From: Fibrobacterota bacterium | GTDB lineage: Bacteria; Fibrobacterota; Fibrobacteria; UBA11236 | Direction: 5' to 3' | Length of the DNA stretch: 41,580 bases | NCBI GenBank assembly: GCA_028287505.1 | Contig: JAQBPN010000017.1 | Coordinates: 1-41,580, forward strand | Translations under genes and position numbers: made by a program | Shown here: positions 1 through 10,320 of the stretch, piece by piece | Position numbering within the stretch: the first letter of the stretch is position 1 | How the letters are laid out: the number at the start of each line of letters is the position of its first letter | The notes under the pieces: generated by a model | Told to the model about the DNA's origin: nothing | The model's database searches: none | Seen by the model: the letters and a program-made list of their open reading frames with translations, nothing else

Positions 1-3000
1 CGGTGGGATTGGGCGTATACCCCGTGCCTTCATAGGCGCCGATATCGGGGGCGGAACCGATGGTGCGCGCGCTGCCGAATTGATCGAGGGCTGAGACGCT
101 GGAGTAGGACCCGGCCCCGGTGGAAATGGTCGCGGTCCCTGCATCAATGGCAGGAGACCCGGGCAACAACTTGAAGGCGTTGGGGTTGCCTAGGGTGGTA
201 TTGGCGAAGAGAGGATCTTTCAAGACCTTGGCCGCATCGGTCTCCCCCACCACCTCCTGGCCCGTAGTCACCAGGAAGAACAGGTTGTTGGAAACCACCC
301 CGATTTCGTTGTTGGCATCCAGGGTATGGATGCCGTAGTTCCAATTGTAGAAGATGTTGTTGCTGATGGTGAATTTCTCATCGAGGGCGCTGAATCCCAT
401 GTAGATGCCCTTGGAGGCGCCTCCCGATCCGTAGAAAACATTGTTGATGATATTGGTGCGGTTGTCCGTATGGATCTCGATGCCGTAGACGTTCGGCTGG
501 TAGATCACGTTGTTCATGATCAGCATGTATTCGCTGGCGGAATTGCAGGTTCCGATGGCGGTATCGTACACGTTGGCCCCGCTGTTATAGATACGGTTGC
601 CGTCGATGGTGACGGAGTCGGCGTTATTGCGCGTATAGATGCCCAGATGGCCGTTCGCGGCCGCCCTTACATCCATTTGCCGCAAGGTGATGTCGTCGTT
701 CAGTGCCACGGTATAATTCCAGGTCCGGCCATTTTCCGTCACGCTTCCGCTTCCGTTCAGGATGGCGCGGGAATTGTTGTCGAAGGAAACAATGTTGGCC
801 CTGAGCACGCCGGCGTTTTTGGTGAAGGAGTTGTCGTTCGCATAGGTTCCCGGCATCACGCGCACCACCAGGGTATCGCTGGCCGTGCAATTGGTGACCG
901 CGCTGCTGATGGTCAGCTTGGGGGTGGCGGGATTCTGGGCCTGGGCGCACGTGTTCGCGTCGCTGCCGATGGCGGAGTCCACGTACACGGTGTCCCCGAA
1001 GAAGAAGGAGCCCAGATTGGCCGTGTCGGAAGATGAGGTGGTGAAAGGACTCCACTTGCCGTTGGTGTTGCGGACGGCCAAGGCGAAGTAATAGGTGCCG
1101 GGATAAGTGGCGGGATAGGTATAGGCGGAATCGGTCTTGACCAGGTTGGCCACGTGGGTGGCGGATCCGGCGCTCGCGGCCGGGGCATTGGCGGAATCCG
1201 GGAAGGCTGTGTACTTGACCCAGAGTCCCACGGAGTCCGAGTTGGAGGAGTCGGACACGGGAGTATTCCAGGACAGGGAGATGTTGCCGGGCGCGACCGC
1301 GGTGGCGGTGAGGGTCACTTGGTTGTTGGGGCTGACGCGGTTGTTCCAGAACAGGTTGCCGGTCCGGCGCTGGGTTTCATAGTCCAATCTGATCCAGTTG
1401 GAATCCTTGGCCACGTCGTAGACGCGGACCTCGTCCAGTTTACCGTTGTAGAGCTCTCCGCCGACCTCCGTACCGCCGAGGGCGAATGCCGCCGTACCGG
1501 TAGTGACCAATGAGCCCGTGACGGTCGCATCCGAGTAGTACAAAGAACCGTTCCGGTAGACTTTATGTCCCGTCGTCTTATTGTATTGTGAAACGTAATG
1601 CTGCCAGGTCCCGTCATTGAAGGTGGGCGACCAGGTGATGGTGGTGCTGGCGCCGCCACCGCCGTCCCATCTGGTAATCATCGCCGTTGAGGCGCTGTTG
1701 ACCTGCAAGGCGGTGAAATGGCCACCATGCCTGATGATGCTCTTATTCGCCGCGGCCGCCTGGGAAGTCCTGAGCCAGGCTTCCACGGTGATATCGTCGG
1801 TGATGTTCTTTAGGCTGTTGCCGTTGCCGAAGGTAGCGTACTGAGCCGTACCGCTGAAGGAACGGCCGGAGGAAGACACGCCCTCTCCGTCTATGGATCC
1901 CTGGTTGGTCCCGTTGTTCGCGTTGATGGTGATGTCGTTCAGGGTATTGTTCAAATGCCAGGTGGAGGCGAAACCGTTGGCCGTGTCGAATACGCAGCTG
2001 GCGCATTGGCCGTCCGCCACCGTGGCGACGGAAGACTGCTGATAATACATGGTGATGAAATCATGATCGCTGTTGCCGTCCACCTTGGGGACCCTGACCC
2101 AGATTTCCGCCGAATCCGGCGACGTGGCCGTGCTCCATCTTTCCACCTGGTAATTGAGCCAGGTCTTGCCGTCCCCGTCCAGGAACCGGATATCGGGCGC
2201 GCCGCCCTGCACCAGGCTCAACAGGCCTCCATCCGCATCCGTGAAACGCACCAGGACCGGGTAATCGGTAACGTCGTTCAGGACATTGGCGCCGGTCTTG
2301 GTGGTGTTGAAGACGTACTTCTTGGACTTCTGGAAATCCGCTATGGAGGGATTGAAGAGCGGTGCGGCGTCGCGCCGTTGGTTCTGGTAGGAGAGCTTTA
2401 TCCAGTTGGAATCGCGGACCACGGTGGTGACGCTGAACTCGTCCAAAGTGCCCGGAGAATAACCGCCTCCCCAGAGGTTATGCGCCAGATACATGTCGCC
2501 CGTTCCCGCATAGGCGCCATTGGCGGTGCCGCTGATATCAAGAGTCCCGTTGATATAGAGCTTCCTTGCTTTGGTGGCCAGATCGAACGTTCCGGTCAAA
2601 TACTGCCATGTCCCGGTGGTAGCATAGGTATTTGTGCTGTTCAAATCATCCGAATAGAAACCCAAGGTCAGAACGTTGGTGCTGCGGAATCCGAAGTGCA
2701 GGCCATTGTCAGTGGCTCCGGTGCCCTGAGTGATGACATATTGATCCGTGCCCGCGCTGGTGCGGTTGAACCACCCGCTCAGGGTGAAGCTCTTGTTGTT
2801 GATCGCTACCGCCGTGCCGGAGGAGGGTACGTTGATGTACTGCGAGGAGCCGTTGAAGGTCTGGCCCTGGGCGCTCAAAGCGCTCACCTGGGTGCCGGCG
2901 ACCATGTTCACGCCGGTGCCGTTCGAACCATTCCCCGTCGCATCGACATAGTTCGCGGCAGTGTTGTTGCCTGCCTGGTTCAAATGCCATGCCGCGGCGA

Positions 3001-6000
3001 AGCCGTTGGACGGAGAGAACACGCAGGAGGCGCACTGGCCGTCGGGCATGTTCCCGCTGACGCTCGCGGCCTGCTGATAGTACATCGTGATCGTATTCGA
3101 AGTGCTGTTGCCGTAAATCCGGGGCACCTTCACCCACACCTCGGCGCTGTCCACGCCCGCGGTCGGATCCCAGCGTTCGATCTGATAGTCCAGCCAGGTC
3201 ACCCCGTCTCCGTCCAAAAAGCGGATGTCCTGTCCGGCCGATTGGGTCAAGTCGGTGATGGGAGTGGCCGTCCCCACGGCATTGCCCGAGATGCGCAGGA
3301 GCAACGGAAAGTTGTAGACGTCCCCGGCGATATTGGCCCCGGAGGCGCTAGTGTTCAGCTTGAACACCTTGGACTTCTGGAAAGAGGCGGTTGTGAAAGT
3401 GGTGGTGGAGAACAGCGTGCCGCCCGCTTTCTGGTTCTCATAGGACAGTTTGATGAAGTCCGCGGAGAGGGCGCTGGCCGCCATGGCCACTTCGTTGACG
3501 TTTCCCTGGAAGCGGGAGCCGATATTGTCCCCTCCAGCCGTGAACGGAATGGCGTTGTCCAAGGTTCCCAACGCATGCGCGGTGGTTCCCCGGGTCGCGC
3601 CGTCGACGAATAGCTCCACCGCGGCGGCGGTCTTCTTGCCGACCAGGAAATGCCAAGCCCCGTCATTCAAGGCGGAGGCGCTGAGCGGGGATTTGATCTG
3701 GGTATTGTTGCTCCAGATTTCGAAATAAGCCTTGCCCCCGCCGGCCCCCGCCTGGTCAAAGATCATCCCGTAGCCATATCGGGCGGACACGTTGTTTTCC
3801 TTGCCGAAGGGCGTGACCCACGTGGACGCCGCAGGGGTATAGGAAGTCTTGGCCCAACCCATGATCGTGAAATCCCCGGTGCCCACGTCCAGTTCCCCTC
3901 CCGCCGGATCGTTTACGTACGCATAGCTGCCCGTGGACCCGGTGGACCCGTCGAAGTAAGGGGCCAAAGGCGTGGTCAATCCCGCGGAGAGCGCCACATC
4001 ATTGGTATAGCTGAGATGGTTCTTGTATTTGGTCGCGTCCGTCCCCTTGTTCTCGTTGCTGCCGTTCAGATGGTAGGCGCAGCGATAGGCGCTGAACACG
4101 GAATCGGATACGTCGTAGGGACTGGCGGTGCAGGTGGCGCAGCCATAGTAGAGGGTGATGAAGTCGGCCAGGGAATTGCCGTCCACCTGGGGGACCCGCA
4201 CCCAGACCCTGCCGATGCCGTTGGCCTTGTCCCATTCCACCACATCGTGATAGAGGTAGGTGCCGTCCTTGTCGACGAACTGGATGTCGTTGCCGCTGTT
4301 CGTGGTCACGGAAAAATCGAAGTTGGAGGAAGAGAGATTCACCAGGATGGGGATGCCGGTGACGTTGGTCGCCACATTGGCGCCGGTGGCGGTGGTGTTG
4401 AAATTGAAGCGGACCGACTTGGCGAAATCGAAGGGGCGGGACCCGAGGGAAACCACGGTCGATCCGGATTTCTGGGACTCGTAACTGAGCTTGATCCAAT
4501 CCGCGCTCCGCAATGTGGTGGATACTTCCGGTTCATCCTCGTCCCCGACCCAGGGAAAAGTCACGGTGCTCATTTTTCCGAACGTCCAGGCGGCGGTATT
4601 GCCGAAATCCGTGCGGACGGTCCCGGAAACCACCTGCACGCCATTGTTGTAGAGAACCGCCGTGCCGGCGGTCCGATTGACTACCGCGGTGAGATGATAC
4701 CAGGAACCAGCGAACGCCACCTGTCCGCTCGCGGAAACGGTGCTGGCGGAGGCCGCTCCGTTCCCGGTCTCGAAGTGGATGGTCCCGTTTGTCGTGGCGC
4801 TGGAATTCACGAAGAAACGGAACCCGTTTGAATTCGCGCCGTTGTTTCCATTGGAGCATATCGTGATGATGTCCGAGGGAGTGCCGGGCTTGACCCAGGC
4901 CGAAACCGTGAAGGTCCCACCCAGGCTCAGGGCCGGAGAAGTCATGTAGGCGGAACTGAAGGTCCGGCCGCCGGCTATATTGGCGGCGCTTTGGTTTGTC
5001 GTTGAGGAATTGACAAGGGTATTCCCGTAACTGGTAGCATCGCTGAAGCTTCCGTTGTGCAAATGCCAGGCGCCCAGGAAACCGTTGCCGGCCTGGAAAA
5101 CGGAAGCCGCGGACGACAACGATGTGGCCGTCGCTTTGCCCCAATACATTTTGAACCATTGGGAATTGTTATTGGCCTTTATGGCCGGCATCAGGACCCA
5201 GACGTCCGCCAGTTTGTTGGTGGCGTCGAATCGCTCGATTTCATACGGCAGCAAGGCTCCGGTGCTGTCCGTAAACCGCAAATCCCCGCCGTCGCTCTTG
5301 GCCTGGGTGAAATCGAAATTGCCCTGGGTCAAGCGGACCAGGAGCGGGAAGCTGGTCTGATCGGCGGTGATGTTGGCGCCCGAGGCGGTGGTATTGACGT
5401 ACACCTTGGACGAATAACTCCATGTGGACAAGGCCGAGTTGGAATAGCTGAGGATGGCGCTGTTCTGCTTCTGGTTGTAATAGGAGAACTTGATCCAATC
5501 CGCGCTTTGCTCGCTATGGTTGATGCGGACCTCATCGAGCGTGCCGTTGAAATAAAAGCTGGTCGGGACCGGCGTCCATGATCCGCCGATATTGTCGTAA
5601 CCGGCGCGCCAGTAGCCCGTGGTGTTTTCCGCCGTGGTGATGGATGCATTGGATGCGACTTCGATCCCGTCCACGTAGAGAAATTCCCCCGAAGCCCCGA
5701 AACGGGAGGTCACCAGATGCCAGGCGCCGTCATTGTAGGCCGAAGTGGAAGAGACGGTCCTGATCGCACCGTTGTAGACGCCGAAGTTCAGTTTTCCGGT
5801 ATTGTCCATCCAGGTATGCCGGTCGTAATTGCCGCTCCCGCCCGTCTGGGAGCTTCCGAAGCCGATCAGCTTGCCGCCCGAGGTGGTGGTGGTCTTGAAC
5901 CAGCAACTGGTGGTAAAGGTGCCAGGATTGGAATAGGATACCGAGGAAGTGAGGAATTTCGAACTTCCATCGAGCTTGTATCCGTAGCCGATGATTGCCG

Positions 6001-9000
6001 TGGAGGTATCTCCGTTCGCCACCCCTTGGCCCGTGGCGGTATTGCCGGTCGCCGAGGCGTCGGAAAAGGAGGGTTGCGCGCCGCTCTGGTTCAAATGCCA
6101 GACGCCTTTCCAGTTCATGCCGGAGTTGAATACGGCGGAACCGCTGGAGAGGGCGGTGGCGGCGCTGTTGCCCCAATACATGTCGATATAATCGCGATCG
6201 CTGTTCGCGTCGATTTGCGGCACCATGACCCAGATTTCCGCTTTCTTCAGGGTGGCGTCCCAGCGGCCGATTTCATAGGACAGGATGTTCCCGTCCGGAT
6301 CGGCGAAGCGGATGTCCTTACCTGCGGGATCCGCTTGCGGGAATATGAAGTTGTTGGAATCCAGGCGCACCAGCAATGGGAAATTGGTCAGGTTGTTGGT
6401 GATGTTGGCGCCCGTGGCCGTGGTGTTGAAATTGATTTGGGAGGTATAAGTCCAGGCGGAGAAATCCGTGGTAGGGAAGTTCCAATCCAGGTTGCCGCCC
6501 TGGTTGATGCTGTTGGTGGCCACGCCCGTGCTGGTGGAGGCGGAAGCGTTGCTGTTGGCCACATAGGCGTAGCTGGCGGTCAGGGCGCCCGTGGAAGTTA
6601 TCGTCCAGGCGGTAGCGGGATTGGCATCCAACAGGCTGCCGGCGGTACCCGCGAAACTGGACGAGCCGGCCACGGTCAAGGTGCGCCCGCCCAGGTTGGC
6701 GAAGGAAGCGGAGGTTCCATTGGTCACGGCGAAATTGCCGCTATTGTTGGTGGTGAGATTCTGGCCGTTGAAATCCAGGGTGCCCCCGGACAAGGTGAAC
6801 GCGCGCGCGATCAGGGGATTGGTGGAAAGTTGCAATGTTCCGGCGCCGGCCTTGGTGACGGCGGGATGGGTGCTGCCGGATTTGGGTGTGAACACCTGGG
6901 TGCCGGTGGCGGCCGAGAAGGTCAAGCTGGAACCGGCGCTCACATTGAGGGTTCCCAGGCCGGAGAAATCGGCTTTGCCCGTATTGATCGTCAGGCCGCT
7001 GGTCCCCACCGTCATGGTGCCGCTGCCGGAGGTGGCGATGGAAGCGACGGTATGGCTCAGGCCAGTGCCCCAATCGAGGGTTCCGCCGCTTTGGGTCACG
7101 TCGCCCCCGGTGAATCCGTTGGTCGCGATCTGAAGAGTGCCTGCCCCGGATTTGCTCAGGGAATCATAAGTGGCGCCGGATTTGGGCGTGAACACCTGGG
7201 TTCCGGAGGCGGCGGTGAAAAAGAGGCCGCCGCCGTTCGTCGTCAGCGTCATGCCGGAAACAAAGGTGGCATTCCCGGCGTTCAGGGTCATGTTCCAGCC
7301 GCCGAGATCGAAGGTACCGGTATAATTGGTGAAGTCGATGCTCCTTTCCAATAAATCTCCGCCCCCTTGCGAATTGGCGTCCGAAGCGGCTCCGGTTCCG
7401 TTGAAGGATAGGTCGTTGTCCGTTGCGCTCATGTAGTTGCCACCCCCCTCCAAATCATCGAAAGCCACTGACATGGTAGTGCCGGTATTATGGGAACAGA
7501 CGAAGAGCCCCACTTGCGAGGCTGTCCCGCCGGCGATGCCTGCCGGAACCACGGTGGAGTTGGATTGGGTCCAGGCGTTGCTTTGGCTGGTACGGTAATA
7601 TCCCGATACGTTGTTGCCGTTCCGGACCAGGCGGATCCAACATGGAAAGGTCAGGACGCCGCCGCCGGTGCCGCCGGGGTCGATCTGGCCCGTCGGCGCG
7701 GCCACGTCCGCTTGGAAGGAAAAGTTGTTGCCCGGGGTCACGGCCATGAACGCATAGCCGCCGCTGGTCAGGTTGGAAAAGTCGTTGGCCATGATCAGGC
7801 CTGCCTTGCCCCAGACGTCGGAATTGGATTGGGCCGTGATCTTGACGGTGACGTCGAAAACGTCTCCCGTAGTCGTCAGGTCCGTCCGGTAAAAGGTCAC
7901 GAATTCGTTGGAAGCCCCATAGACATCCGCGCCCCTCGCCGACATCAACAGCTGGCCGCCGGACAGCGCATAGGATCCGGTTGCGTCACTGTTGTCCAGA
8001 TCCTTCCAGATCCAGCCCGCGTTCAGGGTCTGGCTTTCGAACTTGTCGCTCTGCGAAGTTTCGGGCCGGTATCCGGTACCGTCCGCATTGGAGGTCCAAT
8101 TGTAGATGCGATTGATATTGAGGCTGGTGTTGATGACATCGTTACGATTCCAGTAGAAGGTCCCTTGCTTGATGGTCCAACTGGAATTGCTTCCCGCGTC
8201 CGTGGTCTTGAAGGCCAGGCCCGCCGTGCCGCTGGCATTGCAATTCCCCAGGTTTCCGTAGTCGACGGTGAGACGGCCCGTGGTGTTCAAGGTCCAGGCG
8301 CTTCCCGGATTCAGATTCACCAGGCTCCCGTTCGAACCGGTGATGCTCGTGTTCCCGACCACCGTAACCGTCCGGCCTCCCAGATTGGCGAAGCTGGACG
8401 TCCCGCCGTTCCAGATCTGGAAGTCGCCGCGATTGGTGCCGCTGGCCGCCGTAGTGACGTTCAGGGAATTGAAATCGAAGGTGCCGGCGCCTTGGAAAAA
8501 ACCGAGGGTAGTCAAGGCATTGGTGGACAGCTGCAAAGTGCCCGCCCCTGAATGCAGGATGTTTGGCATGGTCTGGCCGCTGCGCGGGACGAAGGTCTGG
8601 GTGCCGCTGGGCGCGGCGAAATCGATCCACCCGTCTTGGGCGGTGACGGTGCCAGCCGCCATGTTGAGGGAAGTGCCGGTTCCGGTGATGGTGAGTTTTC
8701 CCGCGAACAGGGATCGCTTGGGGATGATTTCCTTTATCTGTGAAGTAGCGCTGGACCAACGCAGCTTTTCGGAAGCGTTGCCGGCCGATTCCGTATAGGA
8801 AAGGTGGATCGCGTAGCGCACGCCGGCGGTCAGGGAGATGGTGGAACTGGTCCGCTCCCCGCAGCAGGTCCCATAGGTGTCGATGATAAGGACGTTGTTC
8901 ACCCATAAGCGGGCGCCGTCGTCATGGTCCGAGTAAAAGGTGTAGGTGTCCGTATAACTCGGCACTACGAAGCCTTCCCAACTCGCGGAGAAATTGTCGG

Positions 9001-10078
9001 TCGAGGCGATACCGGCATCGGGGGATCCGCCTCCCCAATCGAAATTCACGGCGGTATCCACGCGGGCCACGGAAGTACCGGTAAGGCTGGCGTTCGAATA
9101 GTAGGTCCCGAACAGGCCATTCTGGCCTCCCATTTTGAGGGTCCCGGTGTAGCCGGTGAAGTCCAGGCTGTTGGCGGAGATATCCGCCGAGCCCAGCGTG
9201 GCGTTTGCATCCGCATTGGCGCCCGAGCCGTTCAGGGAAAGATCGAATCCGGAGTTGATGGGTCCGCCCCCGGCGAAATCGTCGAAAACGACCGTGCAGG
9301 TGGTGGTCGTATTATGCGCTGTCGCATACAAGGCCACATCCTGCCTCATGCGGGTGTTCTGCGACGTCTGCGCCGTGCCTATCTGGGTCCAGGCGTTTCC
9401 CACCGCGGTCTTATAGTAGGCGGTGACATTAAGTCCGTTCTTGGCGACGGCCAGCCAGATGGGATAGCCCAAGCCGCTGCCGGCCGTCGCGAAATTATCC
9501 AACTGACCCTGGGTGCCGGTTTGATCATACACGAATTGAACGACCCCGCCCGGCGTCATGCCGAGTTCGAAAAACCCGCCATCGGACAGGTTGGTCATGT
9601 CATTGGCGATCAGGAAACCGGCATTGGCGCTGGAGGAGGTATTGGTCTGGCTTTCGATTTTGACCGAGGCGAAAAAATTGCCGTGTATATCGCTACGGTA
9701 CAGGAAAACGCCTTCATTGGTAGTCCCATATACATCGGTGCCGCGGGACTTGATGCTCATTTTGCCGCTGTTGGTGGTGACGTCCGCCGAGCCCACAGCC
9801 GAGTTGTCCTGATCGATGTAGTGCCAAACCGGATCCATGGTTCCGCTGGTGAAATCATCGTCATTGCTGGACGGGGCGAAAGCGCCCGTGCCATTTGCAT
9901 TCACCGTCCAATTGTAGGACCTCGAAAAATCCTTATCGTTGGTCAGGACGCTGTTGTGGTTCCAGTAATAGGTGGCTCCCAGGGATTGGGAAGCGAGGAA
10001 TGCAATGGCGATACAGAGGAGGAAAAGTCCCCTGTATAGGAAACGGGATGTAGCACCTTGCAGGCGCATCTCGTCCAT
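1..10078 (-). CDS. Giant secreted multidomain surface protein (PA14, five DUF2341+LamG modules, FN3, beta-helix); C-terminus outside window
   Basis: One reading frame stays open for about 3,359 codons and leaves the window at base 1. The start (MDEMRLQG, ATG 10078; a second ATG at 10069) precedes a signal peptide ending near residue 35 (FLASQSLGA). Domains by my translation: concanavalin-like region about 80-265; PA14 about 322-460 (LFGTYYSNASL to the GARLWVNN motif); a second concanavalin-like region about 670-870; autotransporter-type strand repeats containing SGTQxFxPKSG and GAGTLQ; five DUF2341+LamG modules from about 1200 to 2900, each with a TTATGAN-like opening, a WHLN-like core (YHLN in module 3) and a closing DWIKLSYENQ-like strand; a fibronectin-type module about 2915-3005; and a right-handed beta-helix from about 3030, ending at the window edge with the DIGAYE motif of that fold. 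Such proteins bind or process polysaccharide at the cell surface. The catalytic role, if any, is unknown. It is probably monocistronic. Confidence 0.9.
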   Translation of the reverse strand, partial: MDEMRLQGATSRFLYRGLFLLCIAIAFLASQSLGATYYWNHNSVLTNDKDFSRSYNWTVNANGTGAFAPSSNDDDFTSGTMDPVWHYIDQDNSAVGSADVTTNSGKMSIKSRGTDVYGTTNEGVFLYRSDIHGNFFASVKIESQTNTSSSANAGFLIANDMTNLSDGGFFELGMTPGGVVQFVYDQTGTQGQLDNFATAGSGLGYPIWLAVAKNGLNVTAYYKTAVGNAWTQIGTAQTSQNTRMRQDVALYATAHNTTTTCTVVFDDFAGGGPINSGFDLSLNGSGANADANATLGSADISANSLDFTGYTGTLKMGGQNGLFGTYYSNASLTGTSVARVDTAVNFDWGGGSPDAGIASTDNFSASWEGFVVPSYTDTYTFYSDHDDGARLWVNNVLIIDTYGTCCGERTSSTISLTAGVRYAIHLSYTESAGNASEKLRWSSATSQIKEIIPKRSLFAGKLTITGTGTSLNMAAGTVTAQDGWIDFAAPSGTQTFVPRSGQTMPNILHSGAGTLQLSTNALTTLGFFQGAGTFDFNSLNVTTAASGTNRGDFQIWNGGTSSFANLGGRTVTVVGNTSITGSNGSLVNLNPGSAWTLNTTGRLTVDYGNLGNCNASGTAGLAFKTTDAGSNSSWTIKQGTFYWNRNDVINTSLNINRIYNWTSNADGTGYRPETSQSDKFESQTLNAGWIWKDLDNSDATGSYALSGGQLLMSARGADVYGASNEFVTFYRTDLTTTGDVFDVTVKITAQSNSDVWGKAGLIMANDFSNLTSGGYAFMAVTPGNNFSFQADVAAPTGQIDPGGTGGGVLTFPCWIRLVRNGNNVSGYYRTSQSNAWTQSNSTVVPAGIAGGTASQVGLFVCSHNTGTTMSVAFDDLEGGGNYMSATDNDLSFNGTGAASDANSQGGGDLLERSIDFTNYTGTFDLGGWNMTLNAGNATFVSGMTLTTNGGGLFFTAASGTQVFTPKSGATYDSLSKSGAGTLQIATNGFTGGDVTQSGGTLDWGTGLSHTVASIATSGSGTMTVGTSGLTINTGKADFSGLGTLNVSAGSSLTFSAATGTQVFTPKSGSTHPAVTKAGAGTLQLSTNPLIARAFTLSGGTLDFNGQNLTTNNSGNFAVTNGTSASFANLGGRTLTVAGSSSFAGTAGSLLDANPATAWTITSTGALTASYAYVANSNASASTSTGVATNSINQGGNLDWNFPTTDFSAWTYTSQINFNTTATGANITNNLTNFPLLVRLDSNNFIFPQADPAGKDIRFADPDGNILSYEIGRWDATLKKAEIWVMVPQIDANSDRDYIDMYWGNSAATALSSGSAVFNSGMNWKGVWHLNQSGAQPSFSDASATGNTATGQGVANGDTSTAIIGYGYKLDGSSKFLTSSVSYSNPGTFTTSCWFKTTTTSGGKLIGFGSSQTGGSGNYDRHTWMDNTGKLNFGVYNGAIRTVSSTSAYNDGAWHLVTSRFGASGEFLYVDGIEVASNASITTAENTTGYWRAGYDNIGGSWTPVPTSFYFNGTLDEVRINHSEQSADWIKFSYYNQKQNSAILSYSNSALSTWSYSSKVYVNTTASGANITADQTSFPLLVRLTQGNFDFTQAKSDGGDLRFTDSTGALLPYEIERFDATNKLADVWVLMPAIKANNNSQWFKMYWGKATATSLSSAASVFQAGNGFLGAWHLHNGSFSDATSYGNTLVNSSTTNQSAANIAGGRTFSSAYMTSPALSLGGTFTVSAWVKPGTPSDIITICSNGNNGANSNGFRFFVNSSATTNGTIHFETGNGAASASTVSASGQVAFAGSWYHLTAVVNRTAGTAVLYNNGVQVVSGTVRTDFGNTAAWTFGKMSTVTFPWVGDEDEPEVSTTLRSADWIKLSYESQKSGSTVVSLGSRPFDFAKSVRFNFNTTATGANVATNVTGIPILVNLSSSNFDFSVTTNSGNDIQFVDKDGTYLYHDVVEWDKANGIGRVWVRVPQVDGNSLADFITLYYGCATCTASPYDVSDSVFSAYRCAYHLNGSNENKGTDATKYKNHLSYTNDVALSAGLTTPLAPYFDGSTGSTGSYAYVNDPAGGELDVGTGDFTIMGWAKTSYTPAASTWVTPFGKENNVSARYGYGMIFDQAGAGGGKAYFEIWSNNTQIKSPLSASALNDGAWHFLVGKKTAAAVELFVDGATRGTTAHALGTLDNAIPFTAGGDNIGSRFQGNVNEVAMAASALSADFIKLSYENQKAGGTLFSTTTFTTASFQKSKVFKLNTSASGANIAGDVYNFPLLLRISGNAVGTATPITDLTQSAGQDIRFLDGDGVTWLDYQIERWDPTAGVDSAEVWVKVPRIYGNSTSNTITMYYQQAASVSGNMPDGQCASCVFSPSNGFAAAWHLNQAGNNTAANYVDATGNGSNGTGVNMVAGTQVSALSAQGQTFNGSSQYINVPSSGTAVAINNKSFTLSGWFNRTSAGTDQYVITQGTGATDNGLHFGFRSTNVLTLGFYSDDLNSTNTYATTGTWQYLTGTFDLATKARKLYINGTLDISGTANGAYAGTGDMYLAHNLWGGGYSPGTLDEFSVTTVVRDSNWIKLSYQNQRRDAAPLFNPSIADFQKSKKYVFNTTKTGANVLNDVTDYPVLVRFTDADGGLLSLVQGGAPDIRFLDGDGKTWLNYQVERWSTATSPDSAEIWVRVPKVDGNSDHDFITMYYQQSSVATVADGQCASCVFDTANGFASTWHLNNTLNDITINANNGTNQGSIDGEGVSSSGRSFSGTAQYATFGNGNSLKNITDDITVEAWLRTSQAAAANKSIIRHGGHFTALQVNSASTAMITRWDGGGGASTTITWSPTFNDGTWQHYVSQYNKTTGHKVYRNGSLYYSDATVTGSLVTTGTAAFALGGTEVGGELYNGKLDEVRVYDVAKDSNWIRLDYETQRRTGNLFWNNRVSPNNQVTLTATAVAPGNISLSWNTPVSDSSNSDSVGLWVKYTAFPDSANAPAASAGSATHVANLVKTDSAYTYPATYPGTYYFALAVRNTNGKWSPFTTSSSDTANLGSFFFGDTVYVDSAIGSDANTCAQAQNPATPKLTISSAVTNCTASDTLVVRVMPGTYANDNSFTKNAGVLRANIVSFDNNSRAILNGSGSVTENGRTWNYTVALNDDITLRQMDVRAAANGHLGIYTRNNADSVTIDGNRIYNSGANVYDTAIGTCNSASEYMLIMNNVIYQPNVYGIEIHTDNRTNIINNVFYGSGGASKGIYMGFSALDEKFTISNNIFYNWNYGIHTLDANNEIGVVSNNLFFLVTTGQEVVGETDAAKVLKDPLFANTTLGNPNAFKLLPGSPAIDAGTATISTGAGSYSSVSALDQFGSARTIGSAPDIGAYEGTGYTPNPT

Positions 10079-10173
10079 TTGCGAATCCAACCCGGCTGGA
10101 ATCCTGCCAAATCGGCAAGACCGGCTTCCGGGACCCTCGTCTGATTCTACTTGGTGGAGACGCGGCGTTTTAA

Positions 10174-10187
10174 GTGACGGGGGTCAC
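10174..10187. promoter_or_regulatory. Inverted repeat upstream of the giant surface-protein gene
   Basis: GTGAC and GTCAC arms flank a GGGG spacer, about 90 bases upstream of the giant gene's start and inside the 242-base gap after the lipoprotein gene. It could be an operator or a small hairpin. No clear -35/-10 pair was recognised nearby, so the assignment is tentative. Confidence 0.2.
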
Positions 10188-10320
10188 CGGCGGGTAAAAG
10201 TATTGGGGAGGTTTGAACCTTTTGGGTTTTACTTCAAGTTCAGGCGCATGCTCACCGGGAATACCGGTCGAGCGGCCCGCGTGCCGGGGCTGGGCGCCCC
10301 TCAAGCGGCGGAAGGTAATC

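Noticed and set aside
1955-7354. Long plus-strand open frames (for example 1955-3613 and 5717-7354) opposite the giant gene
   Set aside because: Their products are low-complexity Gly/Val/Ala/Arg sequences with no domains. The minus strand over the same bases gives continuous recognisable DUF2341, LamG and PA14 sequence.
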